Below the pieces are notes generated by a model that was given only the letters and a program-made list of their open reading frames with translations, had not been told where the DNA came from and made no database searches. A stretch of 64,000 nt of DNA from Acinetobacter sp. CFCC 10889 (GTDB lineage Bacteria > Pseudomonadota > Gammaproteobacteria > Pseudomonadales > Moraxellaceae). Every line of letters starts with the position of its first letter. Position 1 is the first letter of the stretch. The stretch is from contig NZ_LQXQ01000003.1 in NCBI RefSeq assembly GCF_003268395.1, positions 1 to 64,000 of the forward strand. Reading direction: 5' to 3'. Position numbers and translations under genes: made by a program. Below, piece by piece: positions 18,751 to 27,831 of the stretch.

Positions 18751-20061
18751 TTAAACACGATCTGTTTCTGTTGCATCTGTGCCAAATAAGCCACGGCGTT
18801 GTTCTTTCGGTACTTTTGGACATTGTGTTGAGATTTGCAACAGTACATTTGCAAGCGCAGCTAAGTGTGTCCCGACCACAGATTTTCCAGTATTTAAAAT
18901 ACTGACACTAATGTCACGTTCAGGATCAGCCCAGCATAGAATATTGGAGAATCCTAAATGCCCAAAAGCTTGTCCAGTTTGTGGACCAAAGATGCCTACA
19001 GGATTGCTGCCAAGCATCGGACCAAGTGCATAACGCATCGGTGCTAAAATGGTACGGTCAATGGTAGTTGTGGATGTTGGTAGCGTAGCACGAAACACCG
19101 TTTGTGGGCTCATGATCTGTTTGCCATTGTATTGTCCGCCATTAAGTAGCATTTCAAAAAAACGATTGGTTTGTTCTGCATTGGTATAAATATTTCCCGC
19201 AGGGCAGACTGTATCCATAAAACGATGATCATTCGTGACATTTACTGCCAACTCTAAACCACCGCCTAAAACATGGTCTAAATAGAGATCTGTACCAAAT
19301 TTAGGATGGATGCCTGTTGCGGTGTTCAGCGCAACTTGATCTCGAAGCTCAGGTTTTAAACCATAGTTAAAAAATGGCATGTCCATTGGCTTTTCGATTT
19401 TTTCATGTAAAAACTGACGAATATCCTGCCCAGTCACTCGTTCGATCAATTCACCTAAAATATAGCCTGCAGTTACAGCATGATAAGCAAGGTGTGCACC
19501 TGCGGGTGAAATCGGTTTTGAGGCATAGAGTTGTTGCAAAATTTGTTCTTTATCAAAGAGTAATTCAGGCGTCACCTCAGCTTCTACACGTGGAATGCCG
19601 CCACGATGAGAGAGTAAATGGAAAATAGTGGCACGGCGTTTGCCATTTTGTGCATACTCAGGAATATAGTGGCTGATCGGATCAAGTAAATTAATTTCAC
19701 CTGTTTCATCCAGCATATGTACTAACATTGCTGTGACCATTTTCGATGCGGAAAATAGACAAATTGGTGTATCAGGATTGGCAATCGTGGCATTTTTAGT
19801 AAGTCCATGAGCAGTATTGCCTTGCACATAGCCAATGCTGCGATTGAGCATCACTTGTCCATTACGTCGGATACAAATACTGATCAATGGATGATTGCCT
19901 GTTCTATACAGGGACTCAATACTGTGCCAAATTTTATTGACTTGTTTGCTGTTCATTCCACCCAGTTCAGCAGCAACTTCATGTTTAGATTGAATAATTG
20001 AAGTTAAATCTTTGGGTACATGGCAGGTATTAGTTGAAAATATTTTCACGATGTTATCCAT
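18751..20061 (-). CDS. Serine hydrolase, beta-lactamase/esterase family (class C fold)
   Basis: Penicillin-binding-protein-like hydrolase of the beta-lactamase superfamily, probably an esterase or peptidase-type enzyme rather than a resistance lactamase. The catalytic S-x-x-K is at 104-107 (S-A-S-K). The second motif is Y-H-A where lactamases have Y-x-N, which argues for an EstB-like esterase. A G-H-L-G-F segment stands near the C-terminus where the third motif is expected. No secretion signal is seen at the N-terminus, so it is likely cytoplasmic. It converges on the non-coding pair after recD and shares its terminator. Natural substrate unknown. Confidence 0.85.
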   Translation of the reverse strand: MDNIVKIFSTNTCHVPKDLTSIIQSKHEVAAELGGMNSKQVNKIWHSIESLYRTGNHPLISICIRRNGQVMLNRSIGYVQGNTAHGLTKNATIANPDTPICLFSASKMVTAMLVHMLDETGEINLLDPISHYIPEYAQNGKRRATIFHLLSHRGGIPRVEAEVTPELLFDKEQILQQLYASKPISPAGAHLAYHAVTAGYILGELIERVTGQDIRQFLHEKIEKPMDMPFFNYGLKPELRDQVALNTATGIHPKFGTDLYLDHVLGGGLELAVNVTNDHRFMDTVCPAGNIYTNAEQTNRFFEMLLNGGQYNGKQIMSPQTVFRATLPTSTTTIDRTILAPMRYALGPMLGSNPVGIFGPQTGQAFGHLGFSNILCWADPERDISVSILNTGKSVVGTHLAALANVLLQISTQCPKVPKEQRRGLFGTDATETDRV

Positions 20062-20242
20062 TTTCTTTTTCTATGACTCAGTCTGCCTTTCATGGCTTTT
20101 CTTGTCAGTGTCCGAATTGCCTCAACATTGTCATAAATTTGCAAGAGCGACGTGTTATGACTGAAATATCCTGACGATAGTTTTGCAATCTCAGGGCAGT
20201 TCCTTTAAAATAGGCGACTGCTGTAGTGATGCACGGCAGTTG

Positions 20243-20264
20243 AATTGATTTTGAAGAATCAATT
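20243..20264 (+). promoter_or_regulatory. Leader hairpin upstream of rpsO
   Basis: AATTGATT pairs with AATCAATT (8 bp, 6-base loop) some 45 bases before the rpsO ATG. S15 represses its own translation through leader structure in E. coli; whether this stem does so here is inference only. Confidence 0.3.
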
Positions 20265-20307
20265 TGATTTTTATCAAGTATTTATATAAGCATCTCGGAG
20301 AAATCGA

Positions 20308-20577
20308 ATGGCTTTAACAAACGCAGATCGCGCAGAGATCATTGCAAAATTCGCTCGTGCAGAAAATGACACTGGTTCACCAGAAGTACAAGTTGCTTTA
20401 TTGACTGGTCAAATCAATGATTTGCAAGGTCACTTTAAAGAACATAAACATGACCATCACAGCCGTCGTGGTTTGATCCGTATGGTTAACCAACGTCGTA
20501 AGCTTCTTGATTACCTTAAAGGTAAAGATGCTACTCGTTATAGCGATTTGATTGCTGCTTTAGGTTTACGTCGTTAA
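20308..20577 (+). CDS. rpsO: 30S ribosomal protein S15
   Basis: Primary 16S rRNA-binding protein of the small subunit platform, also contacting 23S rRNA. Its 89 residues are the normal length. The conserved central blocks are present: D-T-G-S-P-E-V-Q-V, then H-D-H-H-S-R-R-G-L, then R-R-K-L-L-D-Y-L. The ribosome binding site is CGGAGAA, 5 bases before the ATG. The pairing with pnp downstream is the classic gammaproteobacterial order. A hairpin between them may end or attenuate the S15 message. Confidence 0.98.
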   Translation: MALTNADRAEIIAKFARAENDTGSPEVQVALLTGQINDLQGHFKEHKHDHHSRRGLIRMVNQRRKLLDYLKGKDATRYSDLIAALGLRR

Positions 20578-20667
20578 TTCGATTTAAACTTTTATTTTCG
20601 GATTATTGCATGCTAAATGCTGTATTGATGAAAACTAAAGTCTATCCAGTTTCGATTGGATAAAAGG

Positions 20668-20700
20668 AAGGGGCGAATATTCGCTCCTTCTTCGTGTTTA
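20668..20700 (+). terminator. Hairpin between rpsO and pnp
   Basis: A near-perfect palindrome, AAGGGGCGAAT with ATTCGCTCCTT (one G-T pair), is followed by CTTCGTGTTT. It looks like a leaky terminator, as found between rpsO and pnp in E. coli. Confidence 0.5.
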
Positions 20701-20737
20701 AAATTAGTGTAAATAAAGATTAATTTGAATTTATTCT

Positions 20738-20823
20738 CTAGTGAGGTCGGCTTCTAAGCTTTGTCATTTATAGGATTACTTGAAAGGGTAAGATGAATGC
20801 CAAACCTTAGGGGTCTCCACTAG
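20738..20823 (+). promoter_or_regulatory. Possible pnp leader stem-loop
   Basis: CTAGTG (20738-20743) can pair with CACTAG (20818-20823), enclosing about 74 bases just before pnp. In E. coli an RNase III-cleaved leader stem controls pnp by autoregulation. The equivalent role here is inferred from position; the pairing is only 6 bp at the base. Confidence 0.3.
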
Positions 20824-20859
20824 AATAACTGTTCAAAAGAACATAGGAAATAAAATTAC

Positions 20860-22953
20860 ATGTCAATGTTTAATGTTATTCGTAAAGAATTTCAATATGG
20901 TCAATATCAAGTTGTACTTGAAACAGGTCGCGTTGCACGTCAAGCAAACACTGTTGTGATCACAATGGGTGGCGTAACAGTTTTAGTTGCTGTTGTTGCT
21001 CAACCGACTGCTAAAGCAGGTCAAGACTTTTTCCCACTTACAGTAAACTATCAAGAAAAACAATATGCTGCGGGTCGTATCCCAGGTGGTTATGGTAAAC
21101 GTGAAGGTCGTGCTTCAGAGTCTGAAACTTTAATCTCTCGTTTGATCGACCGTCCAATTCGTCCATTGTTCCCAGAAGGTTACTATAACGAAATCCAAGT
21201 AACGGCAACTGTTGTGTCTTCTGACAAAACTATGGAAGCTGATATTGCTGCAATGTTGGGTACTTCTGCTGCTCTTGCGATTGCAGGTACACCATTCCGT
21301 GGTCCAATCGGTGGCGCACGTGTGGGTTTAATCAACGGTGAATATGTTCTTAACCCGAACTTAGAACAACTTGCTCAATCTGATCTTGATCTTGTTGTTG
21401 CTGGTACAGAGTCTGCTGTACTTATGGTTGAATCTGAGGCGAAAGAACTTTCAGAAGACCAAATGTTAGGCGCTGTGCTTTTCGGTCATGACGAAATGCA
21501 AATTGCGATCCAAGCAATTAAAGAATTTGCAGCAGCTGCGGGTGCAACAGAGTCTACTTGGACTGCACCTTCGAAAAATGAAGATCTTCGTGCAAAATTA
21601 AAAGAAACATTTGAAGCTAAAATCTCAGAAGCTTATACGATTGCAGTTAAACAAGATCGTTATGCAGCTTTAGATGCTTTGGAAGCTGAAGCAAAAGCTC
21701 AATTTATCCCTGAAGAAGACGTTGATGGCATCGCTGATGACCTAAACGAATTATTTGAAGATCTTAAATACCGTACAGTACGTGACAACATCCTTTCAGG
21801 TAAACCACGTATTGATGGTCGTGATACTAAAACTGTTCGTGCATTAGACGTACAAGTGGGTGTATTAGACCGTGCACACGGTTCTGCATTGTTCACACGT
21901 GGTGAAACTCAAGCATTAGTAACAACGACACTAGGTAATACACGTGATGCGTTGATGGTTGATACTTTAGCGGGTACTAAAACTGACAACTTCATGTTGC
22001 ACTACAACTTCCCTGCATATTCTGTAGGTGAAACTGGTCGTGAATCAGGTCCTAAACGTCGTGAAATCGGTCATGGTCGTTTGGCACGCCGTGGTGTTCA
22101 AGCTGTTCTTCCTGCGGCTGATCGCTTCCCGTATGTCATCCGTATCGTATCAGACATCACTGAATCTAACGGTTCATCTTCAATGGCTTCTGTATGTGGT
22201 GCTTCATTGTCACTTATGGATGCAGGTGTTCCACTTAAAGCACCAGTTGCGGGTATCGCAATGGGTCTAGTAAAAGAAGGTGAGCGTTTCGCAGTACTTT
22301 CTGACATCTTGGGTGATGAAGATCACTTAGGTGATATGGACTTTAAAGTAGCGGGTTCTGCAAACGGTATTACTGCGCTTCAAATGGATATCAAAATCGA
22401 AGGTATCACTGAAGAAATTATGGAAGTTGCATTGAACCAAGCATATGCAGGTCGTATGCATATTCTAAATGCAATGAACCAAGTGATTTCACGTGCTCGT
22501 CCTGAAATTTCAATGTTCGCACCGACATTCCAAGTGATCAACATCAACCCTGATAAGATCCGTGATGTAATCGGTAAAGGTGGTGCGACGATTCGTGCAA
22601 TCACTGAAGAAACTAAAGCTGCGATTGACATCGAAGACAATGGTACAGTACGTGTATTTGGTGAGTCTAAAGCTGCTGCTCAAGCTGCGATTGCAAAAAT
22701 CCAAGCACTTACTGCTGAAGTTGAACCAGGTACAATTTATGTCGGTAAAGTGATTCGTATCGTTGAATTTGGTGCGTTCGTGAATATCCTTCCAGGTACT
22801 GATGGTTTACTTCACATTTCTCAAATTTCAAATGAGCGTGTTGCAAATGTATCGGACGTTCTTGCTGAAGGTCAAGAAATCAAAGTACAAGTTGCTGATG
22901 TAGACAATCGTGGTCGTATTAAACTTACGATGAAAGACATCGAACAAGCTTAA
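20860..22953 (+). CDS. pnp: Polyribonucleotide nucleotidyltransferase (PNPase)
   Basis: 3'-5' phosphorolytic exoribonuclease and degradosome component. Two RNase PH domains are present, the second with the catalytic region around G-R-L-A-R-R-G and S-N-G-S-S-S-M-A-S. They are followed by a KH domain ([13 protein letters not shown], about 567-580) and a C-terminal S1 domain ([13 protein letters not shown], about 628-640). The 697-residue length is typical. Codon use is strongly biased to highly expressed choices, like rpsO and unlike the surroundings. A clean terminator follows. Confidence 0.98.
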   Translation: MSMFNVIRKEFQYGQYQVVLETGRVARQANTVVITMGGVTVLVAVVAQPTAKAGQDFFPLTVNYQEKQYAAGRIPGGYGKREGRASESETLISRLIDRPIRPLFPEGYYNEIQVTATVVSSDKTMEADIAAMLGTSAALAIAGTPFRGPIGGARVGLINGEYVLNPNLEQLAQSDLDLVVAGTESAVLMVESEAKELSEDQMLGAVLFGHDEMQIAIQAIKEFAAAAGATESTWTAPSKNEDLRAKLKETFEAKISEAYTIAVKQDRYAALDALEAEAKAQFIPEEDVDGIADDLNELFEDLKYRTVRDNILSGKPRIDGRDTKTVRALDVQVGVLDRAHGSALFTRGETQALVTTTLGNTRDALMVDTLAGTKTDNFMLHYNFPAYSVGETGRESGPKRREIGHGRLARRGVQAVLPAADRFPYVIRIVSDITESNGSSSMASVCGASLSLMDAGVPLKAPVAGIAMGLVKEGERFAVLSDILGDEDHLGDMDFKVAGSANGITALQMDIKIEGITEEIMEVALNQAYAGRMHILNAMNQVISRARPEISMFAPTFQVININPDKIRDVIGKGGATIRAITEETKAAIDIEDNGTVRVFGESKAAAQAAIAKIQALTAEVEPGTIYVGKVIRIVEFGAFVNILPGTDGLLHISQISNERVANVSDVLAEGQEIKVQVADVDNRGRIKLTMKDIEQA

Positions 22954-22968
22954 TTTTTTAAGCTAAAT

Positions 22969-22996
22969 AAAAAGTCCGCATCAAGCGGACTTTTTA
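22969..22996 (+). terminator. Intrinsic terminator of pnp
   Basis: AAAGTCCGC and GCGGACTTT form a 9-bp stem with a 5-base loop, followed by TTATTTTT. Strong and close to the stop codon. Confidence 0.9.
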
Positions 22997-23122
22997 TTTT
23001 TATGGATTTAAAAATAGAAAAAAAGCAAAGATTGATCATCAAGTCATGATGCAATTTAAAGTAAGATGAGTTTTTAAAATAGAGCAAGTTTTAAGAAAAA
23101 ACGGCGCTTGAGATAATGATGT

Positions 23123-24346
23123 ATGCAAACTTTTTATTTTTTTCAATCCCAAGAACAAAGCAATATTTGTATTCAAAACCAGTCTAATCCTCATGCTGAA
23201 CAGCAATTTATCTGGATTGATTGTACCCGTGAAGATGTGGTCAATCGTAGTGAGCATTGGCAAAAAGAAATTTTAGAATTAACAGGTATTTATTTAAATG
23301 AATATCATATTCGTGACATTTTAAATCTAGAGCATCCATGCGCATTTGATGCGATGGAAGACTATGATTTGTTGATTTTTCGCAAGTTGATTACGCCAGA
23401 TGATCATATTAATAGTGATGAAATGGCAGTTGAACAACATGAAAGTGTTTTTGGTCTGACTTCAACACCTGTAAGTTTTGTGATCACGCCACAAGTTTTG
23501 ATTAGTATTCATGAAAAGGGCAATCATGCATTTGAAAGCTATCTCAATCGGATCATGAATATCATGAGCAAAGATTTTGAGGAGCAAAATAAGCCAAGAA
23601 AATTACCCTCTACGCCTTTAGATCTGGCTTTGCGTTTACTCAATACGATGATAGATGGCTATTTAGATTTAAGAAAACCATTAACACGACGGGTGGAATA
23701 TTGGCAACAAGATTTATTGCAAGGCAATCGACGTTTTGCACAATGGCATCAACTTTTTCAAGAAATGATGGTTTTTCAACAAATTGAAAATCTATGCGAA
23801 GAACAAATAGATGCTTTGCAGGAACTACGTGATGAAATCGTGGATAATTATTCTCATTTTAAAGGCAAGAAAAAGGCAGATAAGCAAGATTTAATGTTGG
23901 TACGTGTTGATGATTTAAATAGCCATGTTGAGCGTATTCAAAAGTATACATCACGTTTGAGTAGTGCGATTCAGGCAGCGATTGATTTACATTTTTCAGC
24001 GATAGCCAATCAAACCAATGAAAATATGCGAATTCTTGCAATTATTACCGCAGTTTTTGCACCGCTCACATTGCTGACGGGTATTTATGGGATGAACTTT
24101 GAGTTTATTCCAGGATTGAAAAGTCCAATTGGTTTTTGGATCATGTTATCTAGTATGTTGATCTGTACCATTGCTTTATTGGTTTATTTCTATCGTCGAC
24201 ATTTGGTGGGGCGTGGCGAAAGAAGTGTGATTGATATGTTGGCGCAACAACATAAAAATCAACACGTCAATCTGCTGTGGTTTTTAGACTATGAGCCCAT
24301 TAAACAAACGATGAAAGAAGTCGAAAAAATCACTAAATTGAAATAA
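23123..24346 (+). CDS. CorA-family divalent metal ion transporter
   Basis: Pentameric magnesium/cobalt-type (or ZntB-type zinc) channel of the inner membrane. The large N-terminal cytoplasmic domain and the long helix that builds the funnel are followed by two C-terminal transmembrane helices (about 310-330 and 342-362). The selectivity signature G-M-N closes the first (Y-G-M-N-F-E-F-I). The loop after GMN is E-F-I-P-G rather than the M-P-E of E. coli CorA, so the ion preference is not decided by sequence. It is monocistronic and converges on a small DUF465 gene. Confidence 0.9.
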   Translation: MQTFYFFQSQEQSNICIQNQSNPHAEQQFIWIDCTREDVVNRSEHWQKEILELTGIYLNEYHIRDILNLEHPCAFDAMEDYDLLIFRKLITPDDHINSDEMAVEQHESVFGLTSTPVSFVITPQVLISIHEKGNHAFESYLNRIMNIMSKDFEEQNKPRKLPSTPLDLALRLLNTMIDGYLDLRKPLTRRVEYWQQDLLQGNRRFAQWHQLFQEMMVFQQIENLCEEQIDALQELRDEIVDNYSHFKGKKKADKQDLMLVRVDDLNSHVERIQKYTSRLSSAIQAAIDLHFSAIANQTNENMRILAIITAVFAPLTLLTGIYGMNFEFIPGLKSPIGFWIMLSSMLICTIALLVYFYRRHLVGRGERSVIDMLAQQHKNQHVNLLWFLDYEPIKQTMKEVEKITKLK

Positions 24347-24358
24347 TTTCAGACTATG

Positions 24359-24622
24359 CTATTTGCCTGTAAGTACAGATGCTTTTTGCAAAAGTAGATA
24401 AAGCTCATCTTTAATTTTAAGTTTTTTGCGCTTTAAAATCTCGATGTCATCATGGATATGATTGATCGGATCGAGTTCTAAATGCGTGATGGTTTTGTCT
24501 AATTCATCATGCTCTTGAAAGAGCTTAGCAAATCGAGGATTGTTATCTTTTAGGGTGTTCACAAGTTCACTATGCTCAGGGAACATATATTTGATTTTCT
24601 TATTGATAACTTTTGAATTCAT
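24359..24622 (-). CDS. YdcH-like DUF465 small protein
   Basis: Short, all-helical charged protein of 75-87 residues. The DUF465 pattern is clear: M-F-P-E-H-S-E-L, then N-P-R-F-A-K-L-F-x-E-H-D-E-L-D, then a second helix L-K-R-K-K-L-K-I-K-D-E-L. Such proteins form helical hairpins and their role is unknown. The family usually begins M-F-P-E, which here would be the ATG at 24586; a GAGG further up slightly favours 24622, so the start is open. The stop is 12 bases from the convergent corA-like stop. Confidence 0.85.
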   Translation of the reverse strand: MNSKVINKKIKYMFPEHSELVNTLKDNNPRFAKLFQEHDELDKTITHLELDPINHIHDDIEILKRKKLKIKDELYLLLQKASVLTGK

Positions 24623-24732
24623 CAGGATAGATAACCTCTTAGTACCAGTTTTGATTGTATAAGAGGACTATCATGACAGGTTAAATATTAACCTGTCATC
24701 TGTATTTAACAATTTGAAATGAATTAATCAAA

Positions 24733-25062
24733 TTAATAGTGAACCTGCTTAACTTGTTTGCGCAATTGTTGAACCTCATCAATCAAATCCATCATCATTG
24801 CAACAGCTGAAAAACTGGCTTCAAAATCACGTTGCAGTCGATATGCACGCCGTGCACGTGTGACATCTTCACCAAAAAACTGGTGAATACGATCTTCTGG
24901 TCGTGCTGTTAAAATATCATATTCGAGTAGTTGCAATACCCATTCTGGGCTCTGACCACAGGCTTGGGCAAAATGGGTTAAATCAAAACATAATCGTTCA
25001 TCAACGATTTCAGCGTCTTGACAGCCGTTACTGACAATTTCACGGTAATGTATAGTTGTCAT
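24733..25062 (-). CDS. cbpM: CbpM-like chaperone modulator
   Basis: Small MerR-fold-like partner that binds and restrains the J-domain of CbpA. The 109 residues begin M-T-T-I-H-Y, have the helix-turn-helix-like S-P-E-W-V-L-Q-L-L-E and the later R-A-R-R-A-Y-R-L-Q-R-D-F typical of CbpM, and end in a Q-L-R-K-Q-V-K-Q coil. A strong AAAGGAG lies 6 bases before the ATG. It begins 27 bases after the cbpA stop on the same strand, the standard cbpA-cbpM operon. Confidence 0.9.
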   Translation of the reverse strand: MTTIHYREIVSNGCQDAEIVDERLCFDLTHFAQACGQSPEWVLQLLEYDILTARPEDRIHQFFGEDVTRARRAYRLQRDFEASFSAVAMMMDLIDEVQQLRKQVKQVHY

Positions 25063-25089
25063 ATGTTGCTCCTTTAAGATGTCGAAAGC

Positions 25090-26055
25090 TTATCGAGCTT
25101 TAAAGTTTGGAAAAGCACTGGCATAGTCTTGGTAGGCTTGTTGCTCTTGGGCAGTATCAGCTTTTGGGTAAACGATATTTAAAATGAGATATAAGTGTCC
25201 TGCAGTTTTATTTGGAATTCCTTTGTCTTTTAAGCGTAATTGTTGATTTTGTTTGGCATTTTTAGGGATATTGACTTGGATTTTACCTGCAGGTGTATTG
25301 AGTTCGATGCTTTGTCCAAGTGCTGCTTCCCAAGGTGTGATATCTACAGTGTAATAAACGTCCGCATCTTCGACACGAATTCGATCAGTATCTTGATAGC
25401 GTATTTCAATATATAGGTCACCATTTTCACCACCATTGATCCCTGCTTGTCCTTGTTTAGAAAGGCGAATTTGCTGTCCTTCTTTCATACCTTTGGGAAT
25501 TTTTACTTGTAAGGTTTTGCGTTGGACTTCAGGTTCACCATAGGCATTATACGTTGGAATTTGTAGGGTGATCGTTTGGGTTGAGCCTTCATATGCTACC
25601 TGAATTGGAACGTCTATACTGGCATGTTGGTCTTCGCCTTTATAACTTCGTTGCTGTGAACTTCTTTGATCATATTCTTGTTGGCGACCACCACCAAAAC
25701 CACCACCAAAACGACCAAATAGATCTTCAAAACCACTGAAGTCTTGAGCATTGGATTGACCACTAGAGCGATAGAACTGACTGCCATCAAAGCCACTTTG
25801 TCCACTAGCTTGACCGCCAAAACCACCACCTGTAAAGCCTTGAGGATGATCAAGCTCAAAATCGTATTGTTTTTTCTTTTCTTCATTGCTTAATGTGTCG
25901 TATGCCACATTAATCGCTTGCATTCTTTCCTCAGCATCGGCTTCTTTACTGACATCAGGATGATATTTACGTGCTAATTTTCGGTATGCTTTTTTGATCT
26001 GTTCAGGTGTTGCATCTCTGGCAACACCAAGTTCTTCATAATAATTTTTTGCCAT
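25090..26055 (-). CDS. cbpA: CbpA, DnaJ-class co-chaperone
   Basis: Hsp40 that stimulates DnaK and, in E. coli, binds curved DNA in stationary phase. The J-domain (about 5-70) has the essential H-P-D (Y-H-P-D-V-S-K). A glycine/phenylalanine-rich linker (about 80-145, G-G-G-F-G-G repeats) and the two-part C-terminal substrate domain follow; the zinc-finger of DnaJ is absent, as in CbpA. The ATG at 26055 (M-A-K-N-Y-Y-E-E-L-G) fits the family better than the upstream ATG codons at 26067 and 26085, though no good ribosome binding site marks any of them. The gap from 26056 to 26348 shows nothing else I can support. Confidence 0.93.
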   Translation of the reverse strand: MAKNYYEELGVARDATPEQIKKAYRKLARKYHPDVSKEADAEERMQAINVAYDTLSNEEKKKQYDFELDHPQGFTGGGFGGQASGQSGFDGSQFYRSSGQSNAQDFSGFEDLFGRFGGGFGGGRQQEYDQRSSQQRSYKGEDQHASIDVPIQVAYEGSTQTITLQIPTYNAYGEPEVQRKTLQVKIPKGMKEGQQIRLSKQGQAGINGGENGDLYIEIRYQDTDRIRVEDADVYYTVDITPWEAALGQSIELNTPAGKIQVNIPKNAKQNQQLRLKDKGIPNKTAGHLYLILNIVYPKADTAQEQQAYQDYASAFPNFKAR

Positions 26056-26348
26056 AGTTGATATCATTTTTGATCTTGATTTCATTCATTAATATGCCAT
26101 TTTGGGCAAAGATAAAAGAGTGACTTGGTGCAGATATTGTTTCAAAAGCTATCAAAGTACTTTTAAAAGACCTATTAAAATTGGAGTGTGGTGATAAGGT
26201 TTTGATTTTATTGTTTATTTATAATGTGAAATATTTAGTGATTTTGATTTTAAATTAAAGCTTGTATTGTTCTTAATCAAATAACATGATCAGATTTAAA
26301 AAATCAATACAAACTTTAATCCCATAGATTTAACTTACTTGGTGATAT

Positions 26349-26801
26349 TTAGTCTGGTAGGCGAATCCATGTTGCCGAACGCCCTAACATTGAAACACCA
26401 ATATAACCACGTACGGTCAAACGTGTACCTTTATCATTCACTTTAACTTTACTTTGGTAAACATTGCCTGAGAGTGGATCAAGCACTTGTCCATTTTTAT
26501 ATTCATTAGGATTTTTAGGATCTTGCTTAAAATTCCAAAATATTTGCATACCAACATAAGGTTTGTTTTTCAAATCACCTTTGCAGTTCTTACAATTGGG
26601 CTCTAAAGGTTTATCTGCAATGGGGCGGATTTCAAAAATTTTCCCTGAATAAGTTCCATCGCTATTTTTAACGATGCGCACATCAGCACGTGAATCTCCA
26701 GTTTTATCATCAACAGTTCGCCATTTTCCGACAATATCTGTTGCTGCAAATAGAGATGTAGAACACATTAAGCTCAGTAAAAGTAGTGATTTTTTTAACA
26801 T
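26349..26801 (-). CDS. Secreted DUF2147 domain protein
   Basis: Exported protein of 150 residues with a clean signal peptide (M-L-K-K-S-L-L-L-L-S-L-M-C-S-T-S-L-F-A-A, cut after A-A or F-A). The mature part starts D-I-V-G-K-W-R-T and contains the DUF2147 pattern, including C-K-N-C-K-G-D-L, P-Y-V-G-M-Q-I-F and R-G-Y-I-G-V-S-M-L-G-R-S. These are lipocalin-like beta-barrel proteins of unknown role, sometimes tied to organic-acid or fatty-acid growth. The start at 26801 is chosen over an upstream ATG because TTGGAGGATAAA directly precedes it. Confidence 0.88.
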   Translation of the reverse strand: MLKKSLLLLSLMCSTSLFAATDIVGKWRTVDDKTGDSRADVRIVKNSDGTYSGKIFEIRPIADKPLEPNCKNCKGDLKNKPYVGMQIFWNFKQDPKNPNEYKNGQVLDPLSGNVYQSKVKVNDKGTRLTVRGYIGVSMLGRSATWIRLPD

Positions 26802-26901
26802 TTTATCCTCCAATATCATTGTTGTAATAAAAAGAGCAAACTTAGGTTTACTCTTTTTAGGAGAAAAAGCAATATAAATTTTAATCAAATGTTTAAAACA
26901 T

Positions 26902-27777
26902 TTAACTTAAATGTTCACCAAATAAACTCAAAGCATCTTTTGCAGTAAAGATATAGCGTTTGTTACAGAATTGGCAATCCATTTCAATTGGATTATTGAT
27001 TTCTAAGGTTTCTTTTACTGCATCTAAGCCAATTTGAATGAGTGCATTGGCACATTTTTCACGTGAACATGTGCAGGCAAACTTGAGCTGTTCAACTTCA
27101 GGTAAACGCACTTCTTCTTCATTGTATAAACGATACAAAATGTCTTGTGCATCTAATTCAGTCAGTTCGTCAGCTTTTAAAGTTTCAGTCAACATGGTCA
27201 GGCGAGGCCAGAGGTCTTCATCAACACGTTGCTGTTCTTCTTCATTATTACGAGGTAATAATTGAATCAGTAAACCACCAGAACGAGTTGCATTACTGGC
27301 TAATACAATACGTGTTGGAATTTGTGCAGACAAATCATAATATTGCATTAAACAACCTGCTAGGGTTGGCTTCTCTAAAGCGACAATACCTTGATAACGT
27401 TCACCAAACTCAGGTTCGATATTGATAAACAAGACTGCTGAGTTAAGTGCTGCAAGTACCGTACTGCTGCTTTCACCCTGCATAAAACGTGGGTCTTCCT
27501 CATAATCAGCAAGGGCACGTACTTCACCTAGATGGTTGCATTCTGCCATTGCCCATTTAAATGTACCTTGCGCTTGAATTTGTAAGCTGATTCGTCCTTT
27601 AATTTTTAAAGTACTGGCAAGTAAAGCTGTTGCACTGAGCATTTCACCCAGTAGGACTTGTACTGCGGGTGCATATTCTCGCTGCGCTAAAATGGTTTGT
27701 AGTGCAGTTTCAAGATGTACTACTTCACCACGAACAGGACTATCTTCAATATAAAAACGTTGACGTAAATCAGTCAT
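26902..27777 (-). CDS. hslO: Hsp33 redox-regulated holdase chaperone
   Basis: Cytoplasmic chaperone switched on by oxidation, protecting proteins from hypochlorite and peroxide stress. The zinc switch is intact: C235-T-C237 and C268-Q-F-C271, a C-x-C-x30-C-x-x-C arrangement. The start at ATG 27777 (M-T-D-L-R-Q-R-F) follows a TTGGAGAA site; the longer frame from 27831 would abut the stop of the antiporter gene and has no such site. The 291-residue length is right. It sits 54 bases after a Kef-type antiporter on the same strand, so oxidative or electrophile stress genes may be co-transcribed. Confidence 0.95.
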   Translation of the reverse strand: MTDLRQRFYIEDSPVRGEVVHLETALQTILAQREYAPAVQVLLGEMLSATALLASTLKIKGRISLQIQAQGTFKWAMAECNHLGEVRALADYEEDPRFMQGESSSTVLAALNSAVLFINIEPEFGERYQGIVALEKPTLAGCLMQYYDLSAQIPTRIVLASNATRSGGLLIQLLPRNNEEEQQRVDEDLWPRLTMLTETLKADELTELDAQDILYRLYNEEEVRLPEVEQLKFACTCSREKCANALIQIGLDAVKETLEINNPIEMDCQFCNKRYIFTAKDALSLFGEHLS

Positions 27778-27831
27778 AAAATTCTCCAAATCCCTGTTTA
27801 AATGGTGACGATATTTTAAATCACAAGCCAT

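Noticed and set aside
18751..20061. Calling the serine hydrolase an AmpC beta-lactamase
   Set aside because: The Y-x-N motif is Y-H-A and no export signal is present, so resistance function is not supported.
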